Assembly (NCBI RefSeq): GCF_017743735.1
Contig: NZ_JAGHRO010000002.1
Coordinates: 682,001 to 746,000, forward strand
DNA length: 64,000 bases
From: Shimia sp. R9_2
Lineage (GTDB): Bacteria; Pseudomonadota; Alphaproteobacteria; Rhodobacterales; Rhodobacteraceae
Direction: 5' to 3'
Positions 42,294 to 51,833 of the stretch are shown here, in pieces; the stretch's first letter is position 1, and each line of letters starts with the position of its first letter. The translations under genes were made by a program, and so were the position numbers. The notes under the pieces were generated by a model that saw only the letters and a list, made by a program, of their open reading frames with translations, was not told the origin of the DNA and did not search any database.

Positions 42294-43187
42294 ATGCACC
42301 CCATCGCCGCCCCCAAGACAAATCCCGCACTTGCTGCCGCGCTGACATTGGCCGCGTCTGCCTTTGCCGCTGGCACAACGCTTCTGGCGAAAGCGCTTGG
42401 AACCGGAACGCTGGGGCCAGCGCTGCACCCGCTGCAGATCAGTCACGGGCGCTTCCTCTTTGCCTTCATTGGGTTTGCCACTGCGGCGATGATCCTGCGC
42501 CCGCAAATTGAGCGCATTCACTGGGGTCTCCATATTGGTCGTTCCACGCTTGGCTGGGGCGGCGTGACGCTGATGTTTGCGGCGGCAGCGTTCATCCCGC
42601 TCTCGGATGCCACAGCGATCAGCTTTCTGAACCCCGTGGTGGGCATGCTGCTGGCGATCCCGTTTCTTGGGGAAAAAATCGGCCCGTGGCGCTGGGGTTC
42701 TGCGGCATTGGCATTTTGTGGCGCGATGATCCTAACCCGCCCCGGCACCGGAGCGCTGGAGCTTGGGGCGGTCCTGGCGCTATGTGCCGCGGTCGCCATG
42801 GGTGGCGAGCTGATCTTCATCAAGAAGCTCACCGGCCGCGAGCGCCCGTTTCAAATACTGCTGATCAACAATGCCATTGGTCTTGCCATTTCCACAGCGG
42901 CCGCCGCTTTTGTCTGGAAAGTGCCGACTGTAGCGCAATGGGCAGCCCTCGCCGGGATTGGCCTGTTGATGGCCTCTGCCCAGACCTGTTTCATAAACGC
43001 AATGCGTCTCGCCGATGCGAGTTTTGTGGCGCCGTTCTTTTACGCCACGCTGGCCTTTGCCGCGCTCTACGATGCGCTGGTGTTTTCGGTATTGCCCGAT
43101 GTGGTGAGCTGGGTTGGCGCGGGTGTCATTCTGACTGCCGCAGCCATTTTGGTTTGGCGTGAAGGCCGCAACAAGCCCGACGCTTAA
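42294..43187 (+). CDS. EamA/DMT-superfamily transporter
   Basis: A 297-residue membrane protein with ten membrane segments in two homologous halves (EamA repeats). SDATAISFLNPVVGMLLAIP and FLGEKIGPWRWGSAALAF close the first half, and ADASFVAPFFYATLAFAALY is the equivalent in the second. The family includes exporters of amino acids and metabolites; the cargo is unknown. The ATG at 42294 is favoured by the family N-terminus, though no ribosome-binding site precedes it. The frame is open to 42186. It overlaps the convergent DUF4864 gene by four bases. Confidence 0.82.
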   Translation: MHPIAAPKTNPALAAALTLAASAFAAGTTLLAKALGTGTLGPALHPLQISHGRFLFAFIGFATAAMILRPQIERIHWGLHIGRSTLGWGGVTLMFAAAAFIPLSDATAISFLNPVVGMLLAIPFLGEKIGPWRWGSAALAFCGAMILTRPGTGALELGAVLALCAAVAMGGELIFIKKLTGRERPFQILLINNAIGLAISTAAAAFVWKVPTVAQWAALAGIGLLMASAQTCFINAMRLADASFVAPFFYATLAFAALYDALVFSVLPDVVSWVGAGVILTAAAILVWREGRNKPDA

Positions 43188-43600
43188 GCCGCAGCATTCA
43201 GTGCGGGTTGCAATTGCACAGCCGCAATGCGCCAAACGCCCCCTTGCGGCACCATCAGATAATCTAATGCATGGGTCACACCCTGAGCGTCTTTCATCAA
43301 TACCCGCTGCCAAACAGCCGCGCCTTCCAAAGTCTGCGATCCAAACTGCACCGTTTGAGGGCGGTAGACCATCGGGTAGCCCTGCTGCACCATGGCGCCA
43401 AAATTCTCAGGCGTCAGGAACATGCGCTGGATATTGTCTGCGGCAAACCCAAAGGCCGTTACAAAATCATCACCGCGAAACGCCTCTATCTGCGCGCTGA
43501 TCACGGCTTCGATCTCCGCCTTGGCGCTCACTTGTGCTTGCGCAGCCCCCGAGCGGGCAAATTCCAAAACCACCACAAAGGCGAGCAAAACATGCTTCAT
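43184..43600 (-). CDS. DUF4864 exported protein
   Basis: A 138-residue protein with a signal peptide (MKHVLLAFVVVLEFARSGAA). The mature part, AEIEAVISAQIEAFRGDDF, then NFGAMVQQGYPMVYRPQTVQ and VPQGGVWRIAAVQLQP, is DUF4864, an SnoaL/NTF2-like small domain of unknown function. GGGAGGAC precedes the ATG. It converges on the DMT transporter gene and overlaps it by four bases. Confidence 0.78.
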   Translation of the reverse strand: MKHVLLAFVVVLEFARSGAAQAQVSAKAEIEAVISAQIEAFRGDDFVTAFGFAADNIQRMFLTPENFGAMVQQGYPMVYRPQTVQFGSQTLEGAAVWQRVLMKDAQGVTHALDYLMVPQGGVWRIAAVQLQPALNAAA

Positions 43601-43700
43601 CTTACGTCCTCCCTTTAGGAGCCTACGGCCAATGCGGGGCTACAGATCACACGGGGGACTTTGGAACCCTCTGGCGAACCGATGCATTGAGAGGTGTCGC

Positions 43701-43730
43701 CAAAAGAAAAGGCCCCGCCGAAGCAGAGCC
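43701..43730 (-). terminator. Terminator of lysK
   Basis: On the minus strand GGCTCTGC-TTCG-GCGGGGCC (43711-43730) forms an eight-bp stem with two G-U pairs and a TTCG loop, followed by TTTTCTTTTG. It lies 28 bases past the lysK stop. Confidence 0.86.
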
Positions 43731-43757
43731 TTTTGAAACGTCAAACACATTTGCGGA

Positions 43758-45410
43758 TCACGCGCCTGAAACGAGGTCTCCGGCAAGCGCCTTGTGGATC
43801 AGCGTTACAGTCTCTTCCACGCCATAAAGCGCGATGAAGCCGCCAAAGCGCGGGCCCTGAGACGCCCCAAGAAGCACCTCATAGATCGCCTTGAACCAAT
43901 CGCGCAGCGGTTCAAACTCGTGGTTTTTGCCAATCGCGAAGACGATGGACTGCAGGAACTCCTCATCGGTGAAATCCGGCTCCGGAAGCGGATCATCATT
44001 GCCCACAAGCGCGTTCTTGGCCGCAATCACCGCCAGTGCGGTCTCAGGTGAGCTCAGAGCGCCGGCCAGATCTTCCAGCGCACGGCGCTCCTGCTCTGTT
44101 GGGGCACGGTAAACCTTTGCCGGTTTCACGAAGTCGTTGAAATAGCGCACCGCATGGCCAGCCGCCGCATCCATGCCCGGATGGGTTTCTGCTGTCGCAT
44201 CAGGGGCGTATTTGTTGATGAAACCCCACATGGTTTCTTTGTCTTCCGCAGAAGACGCAGAGGCCAGGTTCAGCAGCATGCTGAATGGCACCACCATATC
44301 GGATTGCGGCACGTCGCCGCCGTGGATGTGCCACACCGGGTTGTTCAGCTGTGCCTTGATGTCCTGAGTGTGATAAGCGCGCAGCTGCTGGTGATACTCA
44401 TCCACCGCTTTGGGGATCACATCAAAATGCATCCGCTTTGCGGTTTTGGGCTTCTGGTACATGAAATAGGCGAGGCTCTCGGTAGAAGCATAGGTCAGCC
44501 ACTGGTCAATCGACACACCGTTGCCGGAAGATTTGGAAATCTTCTGCCCGTTTTCATCCAAAAACAGCTCGTATGAGAAGTGGTTGGGCTGACGCCCACC
44601 CAGTGCGCGGCAGATCGCGTCATAGATCTTCTCGTTGGTGGCGTGCTCCTTGCCATACATCTCAAAGTCCACGCCCAGCGCCGCCCAGCGCGCACCAAAA
44701 TCCGGCTTCCACTGCAGCTTCACGTTGCCGCCGGTCACAGGCACGGTCCATTCTTTACCGTCTTCATCATCAAAGGTGACGGTGTAGGTCTCGGCGCAGA
44801 CCTTTTTCATCGGCACGTAAAGCACGCGGCCGGTTTCCGGGTGCAGCGGCAGGAAGATCGAATAGGTCGCGGCGCGCTCTTCGCGCAGGGATTTCAGCAT
44901 GATCGCCATGATGGCATCATAATTGTCCACCGCGCGTTTCAGCACTTCATCAAACTGGCCAGTTTCGTAGAATTCCTTGGCCGAGTAGAACTCATACTCA
45001 AAGCCAAAGGTATCAAGGAAGCGGCGCAGCATGGCGTTGTTATGTGCGCCAAAGCTGTCATGCGTGCCAAAAGGATCAGGCACCGCGGTCAGCGGCATCT
45101 GCAGATATGGCTCAAGCGTTTCCGGATTTGGCACATTGGAGGGCACTTTGCGCAGCCCGTCCAAATCGTCGGAAAAACAGATCAGCTTGGTTGGGATGTC
45201 GCTGATCGCCTCAAAGGCCACTTTGATCATTGTGGTCCGGGCCACTTCGCCAAATGTGCCGATGTGCGGCAGGCCGGAGGGGCCATAGCCCGTTTCAAAC
45301 AGAACATAGCCCTTCTCTGGCGCACCCTTTGCATAGCGTTTGAGAAGCTTGCGGGCTTCTTCAAAGGGCCAAGCTTTGGATTCGAGGGCTGCTGCGCGCA
45401 GGTCAGACAT
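43758..45410 (-). CDS. lysK: Lysyl-tRNA synthetase, class I
   Basis: A 550-residue class I synthetase. The HIGH-type motif is [13 protein letters not shown] (H49-I-G-T) and the KMSKS-type motif is KISKSSGNG at about residue 290; both belong to the Rossmann-fold class, unlike the class II LysS of most bacteria. [24 protein letters not shown] tRNA-proximal segments also fit. It is the only lysyl-tRNA synthetase in the window. GGAGATG precedes the ATG. It diverges from the TerB-like gene across 142 bases. Confidence 0.95.
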   Translation of the reverse strand: MSDLRAAALESKAWPFEEARKLLKRYAKGAPEKGYVLFETGYGPSGLPHIGTFGEVARTTMIKVAFEAISDIPTKLICFSDDLDGLRKVPSNVPNPETLEPYLQMPLTAVPDPFGTHDSFGAHNNAMLRRFLDTFGFEYEFYSAKEFYETGQFDEVLKRAVDNYDAIMAIMLKSLREERAATYSIFLPLHPETGRVLYVPMKKVCAETYTVTFDDEDGKEWTVPVTGGNVKLQWKPDFGARWAALGVDFEMYGKEHATNEKIYDAICRALGGRQPNHFSYELFLDENGQKISKSSGNGVSIDQWLTYASTESLAYFMYQKPKTAKRMHFDVIPKAVDEYHQQLRAYHTQDIKAQLNNPVWHIHGGDVPQSDMVVPFSMLLNLASASSAEDKETMWGFINKYAPDATAETHPGMDAAAGHAVRYFNDFVKPAKVYRAPTEQERRALEDLAGALSSPETALAVIAAKNALVGNDDPLPEPDFTDEEFLQSIVFAIGKNHEFEPLRDWFKAIYEVLLGASQGPRFGGFIALYGVEETVTLIHKALAGDLVSGA

Positions 45411-45552
45411 TGTCCATCTCCGGTTCAGGATCGGGTTTCAGCGAAAGAATGCCAAGCGCCTCATTGCACGTGACAATCCGACGCTTCCTATTGCTCCTGA
45501 GACTGGCAGTCAATATTCTGCACTGCAACACAGCAATGCAAAGGATTTGCAA

Positions 45553-45975
45553 GTGACCCAAGAAATTCCACACCCGCTCACCCCGCAGGACTGCTTGGTG
45601 TTGGTGATGGTGGCTGTCTCCGCGTCTGACGAGAACATCCGCACCGCTGAACTCGTGAAAATTCAGGCGGCCGTGAACCACCTGCCGGTTTTTGCGGAAT
45701 ATGATGTGGACCGGATGCAGGTCATCAGCCAGCTGGTGTTTGACCTGTTCGAACAAGAAGATGGTCTCGCCGCGCTGTTTGGTCTGGTGCGTGACAATCT
45801 GGATGAACGGCTGTTTGAAACCGCCTATGCGCTGGCCTGCGATGTTGGGGCTGCGGACGGCACTCTGGCTGAGCCTGAGCTGCGCCTGCTTGAAGAGATC
45901 CGCTATGAGCTGAACATCGACCGCCTGCACGCTGCAGCAATTGAGCGCGGCGCCCGCGCGCGCCATATGACCTAA
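45553..45975 (+). CDS. TerB-like protein
   Basis: A 140-residue all-helical protein. The TerB-type pattern is LTPQDCLVLVMVAVSASDENI, then DGLAALFGLVRDNLDERLFETAYALACDVGAADGTLAEPELRL (given in parts), with the acidic D-V-G-A-A-D-G-T segment that could bind a metal. The start is a GTG at 45553 with AAAGGA seven bases upstream. TerB is named from tellurite-resistance operons, but single genes like this occur widely in alphaproteobacteria without ter neighbours. Function unknown. Confidence 0.78.
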   Translation: MTQEIPHPLTPQDCLVLVMVAVSASDENIRTAELVKIQAAVNHLPVFAEYDVDRMQVISQLVFDLFEQEDGLAALFGLVRDNLDERLFETAYALACDVGAADGTLAEPELRLLEEIRYELNIDRLHAAAIERGARARHMT

Positions 45976-45990
45976 GCAGATTTCGCTATT

Positions 45991-46025
45991 AAAATGAGCT
46001 GCGCAGGTAGTACGCCTGCGCAGCT
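45991..46025. terminator. Terminator between TerB-like and histidine-kinase genes
   Basis: AGCTGCGCAGG (45997-46007) and CCTGCGCAGCT (46015-46025) are perfect 11-base arms. On the minus strand the stem is followed by CATTTTAATAG. The right arm overlaps the end of the convergent kinase gene, whose stop is at 46024-46026. Confidence 0.7.
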
Positions 46026-47649
46026 ATTGAAGGATGTCGATCAGGGCCTGCTTGCGGAACGGCTTGCTGAGAAACCCATCCATTCCCGCCTCAAAACAGG
46101 CCTCCGTATCGCTGGGCTGCGCATTTGCCGTCAACGCGACGATACGGCAAGGCGCTCTTCCGCTTTCCTTCTCAAAAAGGCGAATTTCCCGCGTCGCCTG
46201 CAGTCCGCCCATCACCGGCATCGACAGATCCATCAGGATCACATCGTAGGCCTGATTGCGGCAGCATTCCAAGGCTTCCAGCCCATCCTGCACGAAACGC
46301 ATGTCGGCACCGGTGGGTTCCAACATTTTCCGCACAACCATCTGGTTGGTTTTGTTGTCTTCCGCCACAAGGACTTGCATCCCTGACAGAGGCCCCTGCC
46401 CCACAGCTGCGCAGGCATCGCTCGGAGCAATCTTGCGACTGTCCCAGATGACGCTTTCTGTCGGTTCAGACGGAATATCTTCGCTCACTGCTGCCTTGGG
46501 CATAACGGGATCTGTCGGAGTCAAGTTCAAGGCCACAAGGAACGTGGTGCCCTCATTCGGAACACTCTCAACCGAGAGTTTTCCGCCCATACGTTCCACC
46601 AGAGCCTTGCTGATCGCCAAGCCAAGCCCGGTGCCTTTGCCCCGCAATTTGCCATCTTCGTGCACTTGCTCAAAGGCTGTGAAGATCATCTCAAGCTGCG
46701 CCGGATCGATGCCGACACCCGTGTCAGCCACAGCAATCTGAAGCGGCATCTCCTCTGCGTCAGGTGAGAAAGAAACCGTCACAGACACGCGCCCGACCTC
46801 TGTAAACTTCACCGCGTTGCCAATGAGATTCAGCAGAACCTGGCGCACGCGGATCATATCGCCGACAAAACTGCTTGGAATTTTCTCCGGATAGTCAAAG
46901 ATCAGTTCCAGCTTTTTCGCATCAGAATGCAGCGACAGCAGCGCACAGCACTCGCGCACCAACTCCCTTAGAGAAAACGGCTCATCCGTTAGAGAAATCT
47001 TCTGTGCCTGAATCTTTGAGAAATCCAGAACATCATTGACGATGGCCAGCAGCGCATTGGCGGAGTTGTAGATTGTACTTGCGCAGAGGCGCTGATGGTC
47101 ATCCAGGTCAGTCTCCGACAACAGTTCGCACATTCCCATGATCCCGTTCATCGGGGTGCGTATTTCATGGCTCACATTTGCCAGAAAACGTTCCTTAGCG
47201 CGGTTGGCTTCTTCCGCCTCCTCACGCGCCAACCTATTCAGTTCCAGCGCCTGATCGCGCTCACGCCGCGAGGTGATGTCTTCGGTTGTCCCGACAATAT
47301 GTGTCAGTTGTCCCGCGCCGTTAAAAACCGGCTTCAACGTCGTTCGAAAATCCGCGATCCGGTTTTGAAAAGGAATAGTGACAATATGTACGCTTTCAGA
47401 TTGCAATTTGACGGCTTCGAGATGAAGCTGAAGCCCGCGTTTCCCGTTGGCACCGCCAAAGATTTCAAAAGCCGTCTTACCCAGCGTATCTTTGGAAGCG
47501 ATTTCTGTACGTCGCTCCCATTCCTCATTCACCTTCACATAGCGTGGCATGCCATCAGCCGCGACCTCCAAAACGAAGATCGCTCCCTTCACCGCGTCCA
47601 GAAACGCAAATTGATCTGAGAGGTTGCTTGGCATTTCGGGAATATTCAT
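46024..47649 (-). CDS. PAS-domain hybrid sensor histidine kinase / response regulator
   Basis: A 541-residue soluble hybrid kinase. A PAS domain (residues about 12-128, ending TEDITSRRERDQAL) leads to a coiled helix and the phospho-acceptor H161 in NVSHEIRTPMNG. The ATPase domain has N, G1, F and G2 boxes (LLNLIGNAVKFTEVG, DTGVGIDP, FTAFEQV, GKGTGLGLAI). A C-terminal receiver follows, with the acidic pair in VAEDN, the phospho-acceptor D474 in LMDLSMP and K529 in SKPF, ending shortly afterwards. No membrane segments or Hpt domain are seen, so a separate phosphotransferase is needed. The signal and output partner are unknown; no regulator gene flanks it. Confidence 0.92.
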   Translation of the reverse strand: MNIPEMPSNLSDQFAFLDAVKGAIFVLEVAADGMPRYVKVNEEWERRTEIASKDTLGKTAFEIFGGANGKRGLQLHLEAVKLQSESVHIVTIPFQNRIADFRTTLKPVFNGAGQLTHIVGTTEDITSRRERDQALELNRLAREEAEEANRAKERFLANVSHEIRTPMNGIMGMCELLSETDLDDHQRLCASTIYNSANALLAIVNDVLDFSKIQAQKISLTDEPFSLRELVRECCALLSLHSDAKKLELIFDYPEKIPSSFVGDMIRVRQVLLNLIGNAVKFTEVGRVSVTVSFSPDAEEMPLQIAVADTGVGIDPAQLEMIFTAFEQVHEDGKLRGKGTGLGLAISKALVERMGGKLSVESVPNEGTTFLVALNLTPTDPVMPKAAVSEDIPSEPTESVIWDSRKIAPSDACAAVGQGPLSGMQVLVAEDNKTNQMVVRKMLEPTGADMRFVQDGLEALECCRNQAYDVILMDLSMPVMGGLQATREIRLFEKESGRAPCRIVALTANAQPSDTEACFEAGMDGFLSKPFRKQALIDILQ

Positions 47650-47697
47650 TGGTCGGAGCTTCGGACCCTTCCTAAACTTGGGTAAAATCGTTACATA

Positions 47698-47802
47698 GCA
47701 ATAATTACAAAACTATTGCGGCCAAACATCCAATATAAAACTGTCCCTGTTATACAGTGCCGTTCAGGTATCACTGGCTATAGTGTTACATAGGACAGGT
47801 TT
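47698..47802. other. Inverted-repeat-rich gap between histidine kinase and dacB
   Basis: The 244-base gap has no gene. GCAATA (47698-47703) and TATTGC (47714-47719) form an operator-like inverted repeat 49 bases before the kinase start. Then CTGTCC (47741-47746) and GGACAG (47793-47798) enclose two smaller repeats, CTGT-tat-ACAG (47747-47757) and CACT-ggctat-AGTG (47772-47785), a three-way-junction layout. No -35/-10 pair was certain. Confidence 0.4.
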
Positions 47803-47893
47803 AACCATTCCCCCAGTCTCATAGCTTGCAAATGTGTTCTTGATGCCCACCCGCAAGCGGCGCCCAAACGTAAAGCTTTAAAACCTGCCGGTT

Positions 47894-49387
47894 CTACGCC
47901 CCGTAGACAGTGCCCCACCGCGCAATCAGAGCCTGCTGTAATCGCTTGGCACGCCCATTCCATGTGCGCGCGCCTTTCGGTCGTTCGCGGTCCGGCCCAA
48001 TCAGGCGCTGACGCGCGCCGACATCGGCCTCAAAAATTGCAAAGGCCAGAACTTTTCCGTCAGGCGCATTGATGTAGCCTGCCAGCGCGCTCACAAAATG
48101 CAGCGTTCCGGTTTTGGCGCGGACCTTCACCGGATGGGCTTTGATCGGTCGCCCCTTGGCGTCTTTCACAGGTATGTCTTTCAGGATCGGCTGAAGCACC
48201 TCATGCTGCCCCGCCTGCGCCAGCATCAGAGCCATTTCATCCGCACGCAGTCGCGACGCCTCGCCCAAACCGGAGTGATCCACCAATGCAGCCGCCTGCA
48301 TACCAAGCTGCTCCTTCGCCCAGGCATTCATCGCCGCAGCAGAGTCCTTCAATGTCAAAGGTTGCGCCCCGCGCGCCTGAGAGGCCGCCAGCCCCACCAT
48401 CTCAGCGGTGAGATTGGTGGAGTATTTCAGCATGCCGGTGAGGATGGTCTTCAAATCCGGGCTTTGCTGGCGGGCGACAATCGTGCCACGCGGTGCGCCC
48501 TGCGCCACCTTGGGTGCCTGCAGCACAATGCCATGCGCGCGCGCCAGAGTCCGAAACACTTCGCCCGAATAAAGCTCTGGCTGGCGCAGCGGCAGCCACC
48601 GCGCGCCGCTCTTCCCCAACGCGCCTTTAGCGACTGTCCACTGATCCGTCTGCCCCGCCGATTGATAGGTGTAAACGGGCACCGCACGGTTGACGATTTT
48701 CATCTGCGCCACGGTCACGGCAGGACGGTATTTGTTGCTGCGCGCATCCATGGTCACGCCGTAACCGTCTGCGCCACGCTTCCACTCAAAGTGGACCCGG
48801 TTATAGTTCAATGCGATGCCGGAAACCGCTGGATTGTAGCCTGCGTGGTCGGGCTGTTTCTTATCGATCCTTTTGACCGATGGCAGCGCCCCGCCCCACA
48901 CCAAAAACCGGCCGGTCACCTCACGAATGCCGGAGGCCTTCAGCGTACTTGCCAAGTCCGCCAGCCCGTTTGTGTCAAGCGTCGGGTCGCCGCCGCCGCG
49001 CAACACAAGATCGCCATTCAGAACACCGTTCTCCACTGTCCCGACAGCCACCAAGCTTGTGAGAAAGCGGTGGTTTGGCCCCAGATAGTGTAACGCATAA
49101 AGCGCGGTCAGCACTTTGGTCACGCTGGCGGGCGGCAACCCCGAGGCCGCATTATGCCCTTCCAGAATGCCGCCATCTCCGGCGCGCGCCACCGCATAGC
49201 TCACCTTGCCGGTGAGGCCACTGTCGCGGATCAAACTTTCTGCAGAAGGCGCACTGTCGATCAGTCTCTGCGCATCCGGGCGCAGCACAGGCCGCAATGA
49301 TCGGCTCGGCGCATTGGCCCAAAGAGGTGTCCCCAAACTGGCGGCGCTCAAGGTCAGAAACGACCGGCGTGTGAAGCTCTTTTTCAT
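47894..49387 (-). CDS. dacB: D-alanyl-D-alanine carboxypeptidase/endopeptidase (PBP4, DacB)
   Basis: A 497-residue serine peptidase S13 penicillin-binding protein. The active-site triad motifs are SVTK (S88-x-x-K91), S-T-N in LKYSTNLTAEM and KTGT in VRAKTGTLHF. It trims peptidoglycan cross-links in the periplasm. The N-terminus carries a twin-arginine signal, FTRRSFLTLSAASLGTPLWA, unusual because DacB of enterobacteria uses Sec. The long insertion of class C low-mass penicillin-binding proteins is present. The start at 49387 is the only candidate with the signal. Upstream lies a divergent DMT transporter gene. Confidence 0.93.
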   Translation of the reverse strand: MKKSFTRRSFLTLSAASLGTPLWANAPSRSLRPVLRPDAQRLIDSAPSAESLIRDSGLTGKVSYAVARAGDGGILEGHNAASGLPPASVTKVLTALYALHYLGPNHRFLTSLVAVGTVENGVLNGDLVLRGGGDPTLDTNGLADLASTLKASGIREVTGRFLVWGGALPSVKRIDKKQPDHAGYNPAVSGIALNYNRVHFEWKRGADGYGVTMDARSNKYRPAVTVAQMKIVNRAVPVYTYQSAGQTDQWTVAKGALGKSGARWLPLRQPELYSGEVFRTLARAHGIVLQAPKVAQGAPRGTIVARQQSPDLKTILTGMLKYSTNLTAEMVGLAASQARGAQPLTLKDSAAAMNAWAKEQLGMQAAALVDHSGLGEASRLRADEMALMLAQAGQHEVLQPILKDIPVKDAKGRPIKAHPVKVRAKTGTLHFVSALAGYINAPDGKVLAFAIFEADVGARQRLIGPDRERPKGARTWNGRAKRLQQALIARWGTVYGA

Positions 49388-49509
49388 AGTCGCAACCGTA
49401 CCTCTGAACCGCTTGATGGTTCAACCAGCAGAGTGCCCGTGCGACTTCACAAAATAAACAAAAATCAGCGGGCTTTTGGTGAGGCTGTTAACATGTTACC
49501 GCTGTGCCT

Positions 49510-50373
49510 ATGTGGAAAGTCTTTGCCCTGATGTTTGTCGCCATGTCCATGATCCCCGCAGGGGACACGGCGGGCAAACTCATGATGCAGACCCATGGCG
49601 CCAGCCCGATATTTGTCGCCTGGACCCGCTTCGCACTTGGCGCGTTGATGGCCCTGCCTTTGCTGCGACCAACAACCCTGCATGCGCTAGGCCATTGGGC
49701 CATCTGGCTGCGCGCCGCATTGATGAGCTGTGGTATCTTCTGCATTCAAAACGCCCTGCAGACGGCTCCCATCGCCGACGTCTTTGCCGCGTTTTTTATC
49801 GGGCCGATCTTTTCCTACATCTTGTCTGTCATGTTGCTCAACGAGCCCGCAACGCGGAGCCGCAACCTTCTGATGGTGCTTGGGTTTCTCGGGGTCCTGC
49901 TCGTGGTGCGGCCAAGTGCCGAGATGTCTCCCGGTCTTCTCTACGCGGTGGCCGCAGGCCTCTGCTACGGTGCCTTTCTCACGGCCTCGCGCTGGCTCTC
50001 AGGCACGGTGCGCGCCACCGACCTGCTTGTCACCCAACTGGCGCTCAGCGCTCTGATCCTGACACCTTTTGGCCTGCCACATCTGCCAACCACCGCCTCG
50101 TTGGAGTTCAGCGCGCTCACACTTGGGAGCGCAGCCTTTTCGATGGGCGGAAACCTCCTCCTGTTGCTCGCCTATCGCCGCGCCGAGGCCGCACAGCTTG
50201 CGCCTTTGGTCTACCTCCAGCTTCTGAGTGCAACGGCGCTTGGATGGGCGGTGTTTGGCACATTGCCCGCCGCCCTCACCTGGTTCGGTCTGGCGCTGAT
50301 CCTGAGCGCGGGCGTGCTCTCCGCAGCCCTTCCGAGCTTGCAGGCAAAAGCCAAGCGTCAGACAGCTGGTTGA
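49510..50373 (+). CDS. EamA/DMT-superfamily transporter (second)
   Basis: A 287-residue membrane protein with ten membrane segments and two EamA repeats. IPAGDTAGKLMMQTHGASPIF and AIWLRAALMSCGIFCIQNAL in the first half, and AQLAPLVYLQLLSATALGWA in the second, are typical. The ATG at 49510 is preferred over GTG 49504, although neither has a strong ribosome-binding site. It overlaps the convergent MazG-like gene by 16 bases. Its substrate is unknown. Confidence 0.83.
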   Translation: MWKVFALMFVAMSMIPAGDTAGKLMMQTHGASPIFVAWTRFALGALMALPLLRPTTLHALGHWAIWLRAALMSCGIFCIQNALQTAPIADVFAAFFIGPIFSYILSVMLLNEPATRSRNLLMVLGFLGVLLVVRPSAEMSPGLLYAVAAGLCYGAFLTASRWLSGTVRATDLLVTQLALSALILTPFGLPHLPTTASLEFSALTLGSAAFSMGGNLLLLLAYRRAEAAQLAPLVYLQLLSATALGWAVFGTLPAALTWFGLALILSAGVLSAALPSLQAKAKRQTAG

Positions 50374-50735
50374 GGGGTCTCTGGTGCAGCCTGCGTGGCA
50401 GGAGCACCGTTAAGATATTTCCCCCACTTCCGCTCAAAGGCGACTTCCAAATCGATCCCCTGCCATTGGGCAAAGACCATTAGAAACCCAAACAGGTCTG
50501 CGGCTTCGTCCGCCAAAGCTTCTTTGGCACATTGACCGGAGCCACTGCCACGCTGATTGCCAATGGACGCAAGATAGGCGGATTGCATCTCGCCCAGCTC
50601 TTCCGTCAGTTTTGCAAGATACCAAGCAGGGTCGCGCGTGATCTCAAAGGTCTCGGCATAGATGTCGCTGACCTGTTTGGCCCGAGCCGTCAGATCCGCG
50701 ACACTCCGCCCTGTGGGTCGATCCACTTCACTCAT
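50358..50735 (-). CDS. MazG-like nucleotide pyrophosphohydrolase
   Basis: A 125-residue all-alpha NTP pyrophosphohydrolase. Metal-binding motifs are LAKLTEELGEMQSAYL (E-E-x-x-E) and LADEAADLFGFLMVFAQWQG (E-x-x-D), in line with MazG/iMazG enzymes that hydrolyse non-standard nucleotides. The C-terminal tail is Pro-Ala-rich. It overlaps the end of the DMT transporter gene and lies downstream of the ruv operon on the same strand by 57 bases, so partial read-through from ruvB is possible. Confidence 0.82.
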   Translation of the reverse strand: MSEVDRPTGRSVADLTARAKQVSDIYAETFEITRDPAWYLAKLTEELGEMQSAYLASIGNQRGSGSGQCAKEALADEAADLFGFLMVFAQWQGIDLEVAFERKWGKYLNGAPATQAAPETPQPAV

Positions 50736-50792
50736 TCACACACTCCACAGATCTGAACAACTGCGCCACCTTCACCCGCTAAATGACCTCTC

Positions 50793-51830
50793 TTACCCCT
50801 TGCCGGGCGAGAACAAATCTTTCTGGTCCGGGCGCTTGGGGGCCGAAAGCCCCAGATGTCGCCACGCTTTCTGCGCCAGCATCCGGCCACGCGGCGTCCG
50901 CTGGATCAAACCTTGCTGTAGCAAGAACGGCTCGATCACCTCTTCAATCGCATCGCGGCTCTCGCTCAGCGCGGCGCTGATCGTGTCGATCCCAACAGGG
51001 CCGCCGCCGTAGTTTTCTGCAATAAAAAGCAGGTATCGGCGGTCCGCCCCGTCCAGCCCGAGATTGTCCACCCCAAGCCGCGTCAGCGCCCCGTCCGCAA
51101 GCGCTTTGGTGATGACGCCGTCGCCCTCCACCAGCGCGAAATCCACCACCCGGCGCAACAGCCGCCCTGCGATCCGCGGCGTGCCACGCGACCGCCGCGC
51201 AATTTCACGCGCGCCGCCATCCTGTGCCGGTACATGAAGCTTGCGTGCATTGCGGGTCACGATCTCGTTGAGCTCATCTTCGGTGTAAAACTGCAGACGT
51301 GTCGGAATGCCGAAACGGTCGCGCAGCGGCGTGGTCAACAGCCCCAGTCGTGTGGTTGCGCCAACCAGGGTAAACGGCTGCAGCTCAATGCGCACGGTCC
51401 GCGCGGCAGGGCCTTCGCCGATCACCAGATCAAGCTCAAAGTCTTCCATCGCAGGATATAGCACTTCTTCCACCGCCGGGTTCAGACGGTGGATTTCGTC
51501 GATGAACAACACATCGCGCGCTTCCAGATTTGTCAGGATCGCCGCGAGGTCGCCCGCTTTGGCCAGCACCGGGCCGGAGGTCATCCGGAAATTCACGCCA
51601 AGCTCGCGCGCCATGATCTGGGCGAGCGTTGTTTTCCCCAGCCCCGGAGGCCCGTGAAACAACGTGTGGTCCATCGCTTCGCCACGACGCCGGGCGCTCT
51701 CAATGAACACCCGTAGGTTTGCCCGCGCCTCGGCTTGGCCGATGAAGGCGTCAAGCTCCTGTGGGCGCAGGGCGCGATCCGCATCCTCTGGTCGCGGCTC
51801 GGGGCGCAATGTCGGGTCTGGCTGATCCAT
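50793..51830 (-). CDS. ruvB: Holliday junction branch migration ATPase RuvB
   Basis: A 345-residue AAA+ motor. Walker A is [11 protein letters not shown] (about residue 61), Walker B is [10 protein letters not shown], sensor I is GATTRLGLL with the RuvB beta-hairpin, and the arginine finger and winged-helix domain follow ([22 protein letters not shown]). Hexamers drive branch migration with RuvA. It follows ruvA by three bases, completing the ruvC-ruvA-ruvB operon. Confidence 0.97.
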   Translation of the reverse strand: MDQPDPTLRPEPRPEDADRALRPQELDAFIGQAEARANLRVFIESARRRGEAMDHTLFHGPPGLGKTTLAQIMARELGVNFRMTSGPVLAKAGDLAAILTNLEARDVLFIDEIHRLNPAVEEVLYPAMEDFELDLVIGEGPAARTVRIELQPFTLVGATTRLGLLTTPLRDRFGIPTRLQFYTEDELNEIVTRNARKLHVPAQDGGAREIARRSRGTPRIAGRLLRRVVDFALVEGDGVITKALADGALTRLGVDNLGLDGADRRYLLFIAENYGGGPVGIDTISAALSESRDAIEEVIEPFLLQQGLIQRTPRGRMLAQKAWRHLGLSAPKRPDQKDLFSPGKG

Positions 51831-51833
51831 AGA

